The notes below the pieces were generated by a model. The model did not search any database and was not told the DNA's origin. It saw only the letters and a list, made by a program, of their open reading frames with translations. The translations under genes were made by a program, and so were the position numbers. From positions 1-64,000 of the forward strand of contig NZ_MQMG01000004.1 of NCBI RefSeq assembly GCF_001908025.1: a stretch of 64,000 nt of DNA, in the 5' to 3' direction. Source of the stretch: Geobacillus proteiniphilus. Its GTDB lineage: Bacteria; Bacillota; Bacilli; Bacillales; Anoxybacillaceae. This document shows, in pieces, positions 15,259 through 24,051 of this stretch. Position 1 is the stretch's first letter, and each line of letters opens with the position of its first letter.

Positions 15259-15449
15259 GCAAGCGGAAAATTTGCGGTGACAGCGGCCGGCATTGTCGCA
15301 TTTGCCGTAAGCCTGGCGGCAGCGTCAAACGGGCGCTCGAGCAAATCGACGGCGTCCGCGACGTGCGCGTCCAAGTGACTTGGAATCCGCCATGGACGCC
15401 GGAACGGATGAGCGAAGAAGCGCTCCGGCAACTTGGGCATTTTTCCTGA
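15259..15449 (+). pseudogene. C-terminal fragment of a DUF59 (MIP18/PaaD-like) protein
   Basis: The last 40 or so codons read KRALEQIDGVRDVRVQ, then TWNPPWTPERMSEEALRQLG and a stop, the characteristic end of DUF59 iron-sulfur assembly proteins (SufT/PaaD type). The first part, next to the tnpB element, looks frameshifted: an alternative frame reads GKFAVTAAG, the segment normally leading to the conserved cysteine. The N-terminal half is missing. It was probably part of the same nitrogen-oxide gene set as DUF2249 and qNor. Confidence 0.72.
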
Positions 15450-15483
15450 AACGGTCCACTGTTCCATCCCCTTTTAGCCGTTC

Positions 15484-15506
15484 GCCCGCGTTGGGCGGGC
15501 GGTTTT
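15484..15506 (+). terminator. Terminator of the DUF59 remnant
   Basis: GCCCGC (15484-15489) pairs with GCGGGC (15495-15500), followed by GGTTTTTATT. Confidence 0.85.
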
Positions 15507-15628
15507 TATTTCCACTTTTTTTTCGTCCATATCGGTCTACAAAACCATGGGCGGATTTTGGATTCTGCATTCCGAAGATAAAAACTCCCCTTTGCGCTGT
15601 TGCTTTTTGAATCATGATCTTCATAACA

Positions 15629-16090
15629 TTAATCCCAGTATCGTTCCATCAATGATACCGACCAAGCAGGTTGCCTTACTTCGCCTTTGGGTAAGAACTC
15701 CTTCATAACCGGTTTAATATCAATAATAGGAGTGCCATCTATTGCATCTAATCCTCTTACCTTCAATGTTCGCCCTTTATGTTCTAACAATTCAACGGTT
15801 GTTAAACCTAATTTATTCGGTCGATTTTTACCTCTTTGAGCGAAAATCCCGACCTTTGGATATTCTTTATTATTTCTTGGATGCCTTGCCCCATATTGAA
15901 TTTTGTCATCTGTAACTCGGTCAAAATAGAAAATAATATCTAAATGCGAAAACTCACTGATACCTTGTAAAGCTGAATCATCGATCTTCTCTGATAATTC
16001 AATTATTGAAATAACATTCCCCCAATGATCATCTTCAACATCTTTGCGGTTATTTTTAACAAATGCGATTGGTGTAATGGTATATTGCAT
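15629..16090 (-). CDS. TrmO-like tRNA (t6A37) methyltransferase / TsaA family
   Basis: This 153-residue protein matches the TsaA/YaeB (TrmO) fold family: an early FVKNNR segment, ARHPRNNKEYPKVGIFAQR, RPNKLGLTTVELL and GLDAIDGTPIIDIKP are the hallmark blocks. TrmO N6-methylates threonylcarbamoyl-A37 in tRNA using SAM. It is shorter than the E. coli enzyme, as in many Firmicutes. The second ATG (16090) has GGGGG five bases upstream. Codon use is AT-rich (ATT, AAT, TTT) compared with neighbours, which suggests recent transfer. It stands alone. Confidence 0.85.
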   Translation of the reverse strand: MQYTITPIAFVKNNRKDVEDDHWGNVISIIELSEKIDDSALQGISEFSHLDIIFYFDRVTDDKIQYGARHPRNNKEYPKVGIFAQRGKNRPNKLGLTTVELLEHKGRTLKVRGLDAIDGTPIIDIKPVMKEFLPKGEVRQPAWSVSLMERYWD

Positions 16091-16174
16091 CATATCCCCC
16101 CTGTTTAACTATTAAACTGCCGTTAGCCAAACTTATTGGCACTCTTTAGGGATGGAGGATTAACAACAGAGCGC

Positions 16175-16221
16175 AAACAAAACGACACGGAACGACGGGC
16201 ATTTCCGTGTCGTTTGTTTTT
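16175..16221. terminator. Bidirectional terminator
   Basis: ACGACACGGAA (16182-16192) pairs with TTCCGTGTCGT (16203-16213), followed by TTGTTTTTC on the plus strand and TTGTTTGC on the minus strand. On the minus strand it ends the small membrane-protein gene. Confidence 0.85.
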
Positions 16222-16260
16222 CTCCTCCATGAGACCCGCCTCCGGCTGGCGTTCGATCCG

Positions 16261-16506
16261 CTATTCAAGCAACACGTTCCACAACCATGCCAGCAAAGGA
16301 ACGATGACAAAAAAGGCGAAGGCAATGTATCCGACATATTGAATCCACCGGGGAAATCCTCGCCAATCGAGGGCTTCCCGCTTCATCGCCCCTCCCGCAG
16401 CGATCCGATCCAACTCTTCGGTCGGCGAAAACACCCGGTCGTCCACCCGTTGAATCTCCTCTGTCCGTTGCGTTTCATGCCTCTCTTCTTGTCGAGATCC
16501 CTTCAT
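16261..16506 (-). CDS. Small single-span membrane protein (81 aa)
   Basis: The first 50 residues are hydrophilic and rich in Glu/Arg (MKGSRQEERHETQRTEE); a single hydrophobic helix (YVGYIAFAFFVIVPLLAWLW) follows and the chain ends just after it. The ATG has AGAGGGGG four bases upstream and a strong terminator follows the stop, which supports a real gene. A tail-anchored topology with a cytoplasmic N-terminus is likely. I do not recognise the family. The 240 bases upstream to cadA hold no gene. Confidence 0.6.
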   Translation of the reverse strand: MKGSRQEERHETQRTEEIQRVDDRVFSPTEELDRIAAGGAMKREALDWRGFPRWIQYVGYIAFAFFVIVPLLAWLWNVLLE

Positions 16507-16745
16507 GACGCCCCCTCTTCCCCATGATTTTCACGAACAGACCAAAACGATGTTTCTATCTAACATCCAGCATCCTCAAACGTTCGACCTAATCAGCGGT
16601 TGATGTTTTCCTCTTCATGATACCGTTTCTCATCGTCAGAAAGCAACCATATTTTCCACGCCTTTCATGAGGGAAGACCAATACACTCCTTCGAAGTTGG
16701 GAGAGGCGCCGAAGCGGTCCTTTCCTCGCTGCCCGGAGCCTCCGC

Positions 16746-18872
16746 TCATTCCTTCACCCGCAGCAGGCGCATGCTGTTTAAAGTCACGAGCAGCGTCGCG
16801 CCCATGTCGGCGAACACTACGAGCCAAAGGGTGAGCCAGCCCGGGACGGCGGCGGCGAGCGCCAACGCTTTGAGTCCTAAGGCGACGGCGATGTTTTGCC
16901 GGATGACGGCAAGTGTTCGGCGCCCAAGGTGGACGGTGTACGGCAGCTGGCGCAAATCGTCGGCCATGAGCACAACATCGGCTGTTTCCAAGGCGGCATC
17001 CGTCCCCGCCCCGCCCATCGCCACACCGACATCAGCCGCGGCCAAGGCAGGGGCGTCGTTCACCCCGTCGCCGACCATGGCGGTGATGCCGCAGCGCTGT
17101 TTCAGCTCGCGGATCGCCGAAAGCTTCTGTTCCGGAAGCAGCCCGGCGCGAATGTCCGATACACCCGCTTGACGGCCGATGGCCTGTGCCGTTTGCTCGT
17201 GGTCGCCCGTCACCATTGCCACTTCCGCCACGCCAAGGCGCTGCAATGCAGCGACAACGCCCGGTGCGGACGGCCGCAGTGGATCGGCCGCGGCAATAAG
17301 ACCCAACACCCGATCGGCCGTGCCGACGGCCATCACGGTTTTTCCTTCTTTGCGGAAGGCGGTGATTCGCTCTTCCGCTTCATCCGGCAGCTCACCGATC
17401 AAGCTGGTGAACAAGGCCGGGCTGCCGATATAATACGTTTCGTTTCCGACGGCGGCCTTGACTCCCTTTCCGGTCAACGACTGAAACGCATCAACCGGCG
17501 CGTCAAGAAACGGCGCTCCCTCCTCTTCCGCTTTGCGGACGATGGCAGAAGCCAAAGGGTGCTGCGACCGTTTTTCGATGGCGGCGGCGATGGCCAACAG
17601 CTGCTCGCGTGTTCCTTCATATACGATGACATCGGTCACGGCCGGTTTCCCTTTCGTCAACGTCCCGGTTTTATCGAAAGCAATGGCTCGCAGCCGGCCG
17701 ATTTGTTCGAGATGCACGCCGCTTTTGATGAGCACGCCGCGCCGGGCCGCGTTTCCGATGGCCGTCACAATCGCCACCGGCGTCGAGATGACGAGCGCGC
17801 ACGGGCAGCCGATGACAAGAATGGCAAGACCGCGGTACACCCAATCAAGCCAGTCACCGCCCATCACAAGCGGCGGCACAATGGCGATCAGAAGCGCGAT
17901 CACGATCATAAACGGCGTATAATAGCGAGCGAACCGGTCGATGAAGGCCTGCGACGGAGCCCGCTCCGCTTGCGCCTCTTCGACGAGGTCAATCATTTTC
18001 GCCAATGTCGTCTCATCCGCCCTCTTCGTCACCTCGACTTCGAGGAACCCTTCCCCGTTAAGCGTCCCGGCAAACACCGCAGCGCCGGGTGCTTTTTCTG
18101 CCGGCAAACTTTCGCCGGTAATCGCCGCCTCATTGACCGTTGACGCACCATTCACGACAACGCCGTCCAAGGCGATTTTCTCCCCTGGTTTGACGATCAT
18201 CACATCCCCGATGCGAACGTCCTCAACCCGAACCGTCATTTCCTCCGCACCGCGCCGAATGGTCGCCTCCGCCGGCGCCATTTCCATCAGCGACTCAATC
18301 GATCGGCGCGCCCGGTCCATCGAATAGCGCTCGAGCGCTTCACTGATGGCGAACAAAATGACAACAACCGCCCCTTCTTGCCATTCGCCAATGGCCGCCG
18401 CGCCAAGAATGGCGATCGTCATTAACGTTTTCATGTCAAACTGCCAGCGGAGCAGATTGCGAAGCCCGGTCCGAAACAGCGAGTAGCCGCCGATCACGAT
18501 CGCGGCGACATAGGCAGCCACCGCCAACCAGCCGCTGTCCGTTGTCGACGTTGCCCAGCCAATGGCCAGCAACGCGGCGGCAATGCAGACGTTCCGATTC
18601 TCTTTCTTCTTCCAAAACGGCTCCTGCCTGGCCGGGCGTTCACGTTCTTCACGAATGGTCAATTGTTCAAACGCCCCCGCTTGCTCAAGTTCATCAATCG
18701 TTGCTTCGCCCCAAACGGTGAGCTTGGCGGCGCCAAAGTTCACTTTCGCCTCTTTCACGCCGGGCAGGGACTTCACGTTCCGCTCAAATTGGGCCGCGCA
18801 GTTTGTGCACGTCAGTCCTTGCACGCGGTATGTTTTTGCCTCGAGCCGATTCAATGTTTGTTCATTCCCCAC
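16746..18872 (-). CDS. cadA: Cd/Zn/Pb-exporting P1B-type ATPase CadA
   Basis: A 708-residue heavy-metal P-type ATPase that pumps divalent soft metals out of the cell. In order: one N-terminal HMA domain with GLTCTNCAAQF, paired helices, TGES actuator motif (ITGESLPAEK), CPC transmembrane metal site (GCPCALVIS), phosphorylation motif DKTGTLTKG, HPLA nucleotide site and the MVGDGVNDAPAL hinge. CPC with an HMA domain and a CadC partner points to Cd/Zn/Pb rather than copper. The GTG at 18872 has AGAGGGGGAC upstream and overlaps the cadC stop by 11 bases, indicating translational coupling; upstream ATGs would lie deep inside cadC. Confidence 0.95.
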   Translation of the reverse strand: MGNEQTLNRLEAKTYRVQGLTCTNCAAQFERNVKSLPGVKEAKVNFGAAKLTVWGEATIDELEQAGAFEQLTIREERERPARQEPFWKKKENRNVCIAAALLAIGWATSTTDSGWLAVAAYVAAIVIGGYSLFRTGLRNLLRWQFDMKTLMTIAILGAAAIGEWQEGAVVVILFAISEALERYSMDRARRSIESLMEMAPAEATIRRGAEEMTVRVEDVRIGDVMIVKPGEKIALDGVVVNGASTVNEAAITGESLPAEKAPGAAVFAGTLNGEGFLEVEVTKRADETTLAKMIDLVEEAQAERAPSQAFIDRFARYYTPFMIVIALLIAIVPPLVMGGDWLDWVYRGLAILVIGCPCALVISTPVAIVTAIGNAARRGVLIKSGVHLEQIGRLRAIAFDKTGTLTKGKPAVTDVIVYEGTREQLLAIAAAIEKRSQHPLASAIVRKAEEEGAPFLDAPVDAFQSLTGKGVKAAVGNETYYIGSPALFTSLIGELPDEAEERITAFRKEGKTVMAVGTADRVLGLIAAADPLRPSAPGVVAALQRLGVAEVAMVTGDHEQTAQAIGRQAGVSDIRAGLLPEQKLSAIRELKQRCGITAMVGDGVNDAPALAAADVGVAMGGAGTDAALETADVVLMADDLRQLPYTVHLGRRTLAVIRQNIAVALGLKALALAAAVPGWLTLWLVVFADMGATLLVTLNSMRLLRVKE

Positions 18873-19233
18873 GGCCGTCCCCCTCTTTCTGATGGGCGAG
18901 CGCGACAAGCAGCAGCTCGCGGATATGATCATCATCCAGCGAGTAAAAGGCAAGTTTCCCCTCTTTTCGATATTTCACAATTCCTTGTTTGTACAAGATG
19001 CGCAAATGATGGGATGCCGTCGCCACCGTCGCACCGATCACGTTTGCGAGGTCACAGACGCACAGCTCCTCTTCACCGCAAAGCGCATACACGATTTTCG
19101 CCCGGTTTTCATCGGCAAGCGCCTTAAAAAAAGGGACAATCGCGGCAATGTTTTCATCGCGAAGCCGCCGCTGAACCCGCTCGACTTTCTCTTCGTCATA
19201 ACAGTAAATGTCGCAAACATCATCGCGATGCAT
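18862..19233 (-). CDS. cadC: Cd/Pb/Zn-responsive ArsR-SmtB repressor CadC
   Basis: The 123-residue winged-helix repressor has cysteines at exactly the positions of the characterised CadC metal site: Cys7 and Cys11 (DDVCDIYCYD) and Cys58 and Cys60 (EELCVCDLA). The DNA-binding helix region reads ATASHHLRILYKQG. The ATG at 19233 is preferred because the protein then aligns with CadC from its first residue. Metal binding releases the repressor from two operators just upstream and induces cadC-cadA. Confidence 0.95.
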   Translation of the reverse strand: MHRDDVCDIYCYDEEKVERVQRRLRDENIAAIVPFFKALADENRAKIVYALCGEEELCVCDLANVIGATVATASHHLRILYKQGIVKYRKEGKLAFYSLDDDHIRELLLVALAHQKEGDGRGE

Positions 19234-19255
19234 TTCTTCCCGCTCCTCGCCAACA

Positions 19256-19318
19256 TTCAAATGTTTGTTTGAATATAGAATAGCATATTTCCTTCCTATA
19301 TTCAAATATTCATTTGAA
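19256..19318 (-). promoter_or_regulatory. cadCA promoter with twin CadC operators
   Basis: Two identical-pattern palindromes TTCAAA-N6-TTTGAA lie at 19256-19273 and 19301-19318, centres 45 bases apart. Between and overlapping them on the minus strand are -35 TTGAAT (19305-19300) and -10 TATTCT (19282-19277) with a 17-base spacer, so one operator covers the -35 and the other lies downstream of the start. Confidence 0.85.
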
Positions 19319-19334
19319 TGAGAAATGTGCGCAA

Positions 19335-19368
19335 ACGAAAAATCCGCCATCTTTCGAAAGGCGGATTT
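19335..19368 (-). terminator. Terminator of the YitV-like hydrolase gene
   Basis: AAATCCGCC pairs with GGCGGATTT (19340-19348 and 19360-19368); on the minus strand TTTTTCG follows. Confidence 0.75.
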
Positions 19369-19427
19369 CGTTTTGGAAAGCTGACTTCCATTTGCCCTGT
19401 CCATGTGTCCACTGTCATCGCCGTCGC

Positions 19428-20195
19428 TTACACATGCTCGCGAAACCAGCGCACCGTCTCCAAAAACGCTTCACGCGTCACTTTATGGCCGGCGTGCGGG
19501 TCGGCGATGAACTGCAGCCGGTCTTCGTTTCCTTTATAAAATGGCTTAATTTGCTTGTAAAATTCATATGTATAACTATACGGGACGACTTGGTCGGCTT
19601 TCCCGTGCCAGATGAACAGCGGCCGCCCGGCGAGTGTTTCCGGCTGCTTGGATAAATCGTAGCGGGCGAGCTTTTCTTTTTCGAGCGCAAGCAGCGTCGG
19701 CGGCATCGGGATGTCGATTTGGCGCCGCTTCGCTTCTTCCATCATCGCGTCAAAAAAGGCGCTGTAGTTCGGGCAGCCCATGAGCGCCACCGCCGCCCTC
19801 ACCCACGGATAGACGGCGAGCGCGCCGAATGTAACGATGCCGCCCATCGATGTCCCAGCAAGCCCGATCCGTTCGGAATCCGCCAGCCCGCGGCTGACAA
19901 GGTCGTTTTTCATCTCCTCGATTTCGGTGATCGTGCGCACGACAATGTCCCAAAACGACAGCTGCAATTTCCGTTCGCTCAAGCCTTCGTCCCGCTCGCC
20001 GTGAAACAGCGCGTCGGGAAGCACAGCGCGATAGCCTGCCTCGGCAAGCAAGTAGCCGAAATGCAAATTATGCTCTTTCGCGCTTGTAAAGCCGTGGATA
20101 AAGAAAATAAGCGGCAGCCGTTCGTCCCGCTTTTCCGGCTTGACAACATGAAGCACCGGCACATCAGCCAGCCGTTCTTTTTCAACGATGACCAT
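19428..20195 (-). CDS. yitV: Alpha/beta hydrolase, YitV-like esterase
   Basis: A 255-residue cytosolic serine hydrolase. The oxyanion-hole segment FFIHGFTSAK, the nucleophile elbow GTSMGG (Ser about residue 122), the acid loop HGKADQVVP and the catalytic His in DPHAGHKV are in the canonical alpha/beta order. Sequence and size match Bacillus YitV, and the yitU-type phosphatase lies divergently next door as in related genomes. The substrate is not predictable; short-chain esters are likely. Confidence 0.87.
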   Translation of the reverse strand: MVIVEKERLADVPVLHVVKPEKRDERLPLIFFIHGFTSAKEHNLHFGYLLAEAGYRAVLPDALFHGERDEGLSERKLQLSFWDIVVRTITEIEEMKNDLVSRGLADSERIGLAGTSMGGIVTFGALAVYPWVRAAVALMGCPNYSAFFDAMMEEAKRRQIDIPMPPTLLALEKEKLARYDLSKQPETLAGRPLFIWHGKADQVVPYSYTYEFYKQIKPFYKGNEDRLQFIADPHAGHKVTREAFLETVRWFREHV

Positions 20196-20312
20196 GGCAG
20201 TCCAAACCCCTTCTGTCTTTTTCCATCGCTGTATAGTGTATCATATAGACAGCGATTTTGGAAAAGAGTTACACTAGAAAGCGGAAAGAATTACAAAGCA
20301 AAGGAGTCGAGC

Positions 20313-21119
20313 ATGAAACGATATTTGATCGCGCTGGATTTAGACGGAACGCTGCTGAAAGAGGACAAAACGATTTCTCCGTTCACGAAAGACATCATCG
20401 GCCGCGCCATCGACGCTGGCCATCTCGTCGTCATCGCCACAGGCCGGCCGTACCGGGCGAGCCGCATGTATTACGAGGAACTCGGGCTTACGACGCCGAT
20501 CATCAATTTCAACGGCGCGTTTGTCCACCATCCACGCCAGCCGTCGTGGGAGATGCGCCATTTTCCGTTACCGTTGGCGATCGTGAAAGACATTGTCGAA
20601 CTTGGGGAAACGTATCGAATCAAAAACATTTTGGCGGAAGTGATGGACGACGTCTATTTCCACGAACATGACGACGTCTTGCTCGACATCGTCCGCCTCG
20701 GCAACCCGACCGTGGAAATCGGCGACTTGCGCCTTTCGCTTGGCAAAGACCCGACGAGCGTGCTCGTGTATACGGATGGCGACCATATCGAGCAAATCCA
20801 ATCGCATTTGTCGCACGTCTACGCCAACGTCGTGCATCACCGGCGCTGGAGCGAACCGTGGCATGTCATTGAAATCATCCGCCATGGCGTCCATAAAGCG
20901 GCTGGATTGAAACAAGTGGCGGACTACTTCGGCATCCCGCGGGAGCGCGTTATCGCTTTTGGCGATGAAGACAACGATCTCGAAATGATCGATTGGGCTG
21001 GTCTTGGCGTCGCCATGGGCAATGCCATTGAGCCGCTAAAAACCGTAGCCGATGACATGACAGCGAGCAATGAAGAAGACGGTATCGGTTTGTACTTGCA
21101 AGACGTTCTAGGCCTGTAG
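20313..21119 (+). CDS. yitU: HAD-family Cof-type phosphatase, YitU-like
   Basis: The 268-residue protein starts with the HAD nucleophile motif LIALDLDGTLL and has motif II (IATGRPYRA), a Cof-type cap (about residues 85-185), and motifs III/IV (GVHKAAGLK, then FGDEDNDLEMI). Bacillus YitU acts on FMN-pathway and sugar phosphates in vitro; the physiological substrate here is inferred only. The ATG at 20313 has AAAGGAG upstream. It is divergent from the esterase gene. Confidence 0.88.
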   Translation: MKRYLIALDLDGTLLKEDKTISPFTKDIIGRAIDAGHLVVIATGRPYRASRMYYEELGLTTPIINFNGAFVHHPRQPSWEMRHFPLPLAIVKDIVELGETYRIKNILAEVMDDVYFHEHDDVLLDIVRLGNPTVEIGDLRLSLGKDPTSVLVYTDGDHIEQIQSHLSHVYANVVHHRRWSEPWHVIEIIRHGVHKAAGLKQVADYFGIPRERVIAFGDEDNDLEMIDWAGLGVAMGNAIEPLKTVADDMTASNEEDGIGLYLQDVLGL

Positions 21120-21319
21120 CTTTCCTCCTATTCAAAAAGCTCCGCCGCGAATGCCGTCTTGCCGCCCTTCCGATGCCATCGGCCCATGAGATTCTCCATC
21201 GAGCGAAACGAGTGAATGAGCGGTTGTTTGTAACGAATTTCCTTACTACTGTTCCCCCCATGCGGTTACACTATACGTGACGCAACGTGCGTCTTCATTT
21301 TTTAAAGGGGGAATCGGTC

Positions 21320-21472
21320 ATGGGCAAACGAAACAAATCGAAGCGTTTCGTCCAGCAAAGCGTCGATGCGGTTGAACGGCATGACAAGCGAATCCCTTAT
21401 CACTTGACGTACGCCGAGGCGGAAGCGCGCAAGGCGGAAAAAGCGGTCGAAACGTCGCTTGGAGGCGCGTAA
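21320..21472 (+). CDS. Small basic hypothetical protein (50 aa)
   Basis: MGKRNKSKRFVQQSVDAVE begins a very charged 50-residue chain with no hydrophobic segment (many Lys, Arg and Glu). AAAGGGGG lies upstream of the ATG, and the gene ends three bases before the next start, so the two form a small operon. No family is recognised. Confidence 0.6.
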   Translation: MGKRNKSKRFVQQSVDAVERHDKRIPYHLTYAEAEARKAEKAVETSLGGA

Positions 21473-21474
21473 CG

Positions 21475-21675
21475 ATGGGCAATCGTCTATTTCAGGAAGC
21501 GCGCAAAGCAGTCGCGCAGGCGAAACAAGCCGCCAGCGGCAAGATTGACATGAGCGTGGACCGCGCCATTGCCATCGCCAAAAACGCCTTGTCATCCGCG
21601 TACGCGCATTCCAACACGGCGGAAAAAGCGCAGTTGCGTCAATTTCAAGCTGAGCTTGATCAAATCACCCAATGA
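21475..21675 (+). CDS. DUF3813-like small protein (66 aa)
   Basis: A helical protein (NRLFQEARKAVAQAKQA, then DRAIAIAKNALSSAYAHS) closely resembling the DUF3813 family of Bacillaceae. The ATG begins two bases after the previous stop, with GGAGGCG in the end of the upstream gene as ribosome binding site. It is closed by a terminator. Function unknown. Confidence 0.7.
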   Translation: MGNRLFQEARKAVAQAKQAASGKIDMSVDRAIAIAKNALSSAYAHSNTAEKAQLRQFQAELDQITQ

Positions 21676-21704
21676 AAGGCTGCGGGCCATCCGCAGCCTT
21701 CTTT
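21676..21704 (+). terminator. Rho-independent terminator
   Basis: AAGGCTGCGG (21676-21685) pairs with CCGCAGCCTT (21691-21700), then CTTTCT. Confidence 0.88.
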
Positions 21705-21762
21705 CTGATTCATCGTCTTTTACTTTCCATATTGTGTTTCCACGCCAAAACCGATACACTAA

Positions 21763-22668
<906 letters not shown>

Positions 22669-22684
22669 CACGGTTCGCCGTGAC

Positions 22685-22716
22685 AAAGGCGCCTCTGACA
22701 GCCTAGGCGCCTTTGT
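22685..22716 (+). terminator. Terminator after the DegV gene
   Basis: AAAGGCGCC (22685-22693) pairs with GGCGCCTTT (22705-22713), then GTTC. Confidence 0.8.
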
Positions 22717-22719
22717 TCA

Positions 22720-23139
22720 TCATCGGAGTTGATCGAGAAGATTGTAGTAGTAGTATGTTTTGGACCGCATCCGCCCATCCGAAAAAATGAGCTTCTGCTC
22801 CTCAAACCGATTCAAATAGCGCCGAACCGTCGCTTCCGGCAAACCGGTCAACTCCGCCATCTGCTTAGCGGTAAAAATCGGATGCTGGAACATGACATTG
22901 ACAACGGTTCGAATATTCTGGCTGTTCACAAGCGCGCTCGCCTTTTCCAAATCCTCTTCATACAAATCGTTTACTTTTTGAATCAATCGAACATTTTGTT
23001 TTGCTTGTAAATGGACGCATTGCAAGAAAAACTGAATCCATGGCGTCCAGTCGCCTTTGTAACGGGTATCATTCAAATAGCGGTAATTTCCATAAACTAC
23101 CTCACCGCATTTCAATATCGTTCCTTTCCATTTGCCCAT
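22720..23139 (-). pseudogene. C-terminal winged-helix part of a Fic-family protein
   Basis: About 120 codons match the end of Fic/DOC proteins: a RYKGDWTPWIQFFLQCV helix and a closing winged helix (NVMFQHPIFTAKQMAEL, then PEATVRRYLNRFEEQK). The catalytic HPFxxGNGR motif and the rest of the Fic core are missing. The frame opens with MGKWKGTILKCGEVVY, which is not Fic-like and probably fused by deletion. A bare winged helix could still bind DNA, but a relic is more likely. Confidence 0.7.
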
Positions 23140-23177
23140 ACTAATGGCGAACGACCGAAGCAAAAGGAGGGCTACCG

Positions 23178-23309
23178 ATGCCAAACACAAGCGACAACGA
23201 CAAAAAAGCGCGCGACAACCAAGCGAAGCGCCATGAGAAAAACATGATGCGCGAGAAAAACCGCGAAGCCGGGAAGTTCGCGTATTCGAAGAAGACGGAT
23301 CATTTATGA
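23178..23309 (+). CDS. DUF3941-type small protein (43 aa)
   Basis: [19 protein letters not shown] and a closing [10 protein letters not shown] match the short conserved Bacillaceae DUF3941 family. AAAGGAGGGC stands seven bases upstream of the ATG and a terminator follows the stop. It is divergent from the Fic remnant. Extremely charged, with no membrane segment; function unknown. Confidence 0.78.
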   Translation: MPNTSDNDKKARDNQAKRHEKNMMREKNREAGKFAYSKKTDHL

Positions 23310-23319
23310 TGGGCATAAA

Positions 23320-23348
23320 ACGAAAGGCGGCTCAATCGCCGCTTTTTT
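23320..23348 (+). terminator. Terminator after the DUF3941 gene
   Basis: GCGGC (23327-23331) pairs with GCCGC (23338-23342), extended by flanking A and T tracts and followed by TTTTTT. Confidence 0.8.
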
Positions 23349-23488
23349 GTTTTGTCTTCCTTCATTTCCACACCATTCCCTATTCCCAACCAAAAGGCGA
23401 CATGGACCTTCTAGTCCTTTGCTTATGGTTGCCTTCCTCCCCACCATTTTCTATAATGAAAGTACATCACACGCCCGGGAGGTCGCAT

Positions 23489-23980
23489 ATGTCGAAAGAA
23501 AGTTCGTTCGATATCGTATCGAAAGTCGATTTGGCGGAAGTGGCGAACGCCATCAACATCGCCATGAAAGAAATCAAGACGCGCTATGACTTCAAAGGAA
23601 GCAAAAGCGACATTTCGCTCGAGAAAGACGAGCTCGTTCTCATCTCCGACGACGAGTTTAAGCTTGAGCAGCTGAAAGATGTGCTCATCGGCAAGCTCAT
23701 TAAGCGCGGGGTGGCGACGAAAAACATCCAATACGGCAAAATCGAGCCGGCCGCAGGCGGCACGGTGCGCCAGCGCGCCAAGCTCGTCCAAGGGATCGAC
23801 AAAGAGAATGCGAAAAAGATCAACACGATCATCAAAAACACCGGCTTGAAAGTGAAAAGCCAAGTGCAAGACGACCAAATCCGCGTCAGCGGCAAAAGCA
23901 AAGACGACTTGCAAAAGGTGATCGCCGCCATTCGCGAAGCCGATTTGCCGATTGACGTGCAGTTTGTAAACTACCGCTGA
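23489..23980 (+). CDS. YajQ family nucleotide-binding protein
   Basis: The 163-residue protein is a complete YajQ/DUF520: [31 protein letters not shown], then [21 protein letters not shown] and a closing [10 protein letters not shown]. YajQ proteins bind nucleotides (c-di-GMP in some species) and tRNA. GGGAGGTCGC precedes the ATG; the upstream in-frame extension crosses a terminator and is rejected. Confidence 0.94.
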   Translation: MSKESSFDIVSKVDLAEVANAINIAMKEIKTRYDFKGSKSDISLEKDELVLISDDEFKLEQLKDVLIGKLIKRGVATKNIQYGKIEPAAGGTVRQRAKLVQGIDKENAKKINTIIKNTGLKVKSQVQDDQIRVSGKSKDDLQKVIAAIREADLPIDVQFVNYR

Positions 23981-24013
23981 AACAGGCAGAAGCGCGCTGC
24001 TGCCTGTTTTTTC
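23981..24013 (+). terminator. Terminator after yajQ
   Basis: AACAGGCAG (23981-23989) pairs with CTGCCTGTT, followed by TTTTTC. Confidence 0.88.
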
Positions 24014-24051
24014 ATAAATAGAAACCTTTCGTTATGGGGGAGGAAGCAAGC

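Noticed and set aside
16896-18143. Long open frame of 415 codons on the plus strand
   Set aside because: It is the complement of cadA; high GC third positions keep antisense frames open. It has no ribosome binding site and no recognisable domain.
18873-18953. Longer CadA start with an extra 27 residues
   Set aside because: It lies wholly inside cadC in another frame, while GTG 18872 has a ribosome site and gives a normal N-terminal HMA domain.
19719-20312. N-terminal extension of the YitU-like phosphatase
   Set aside because: It would overlap the divergent YitV-like gene completely; the HAD motif begins right after the ATG at 20313, which has a good ribosome binding site.
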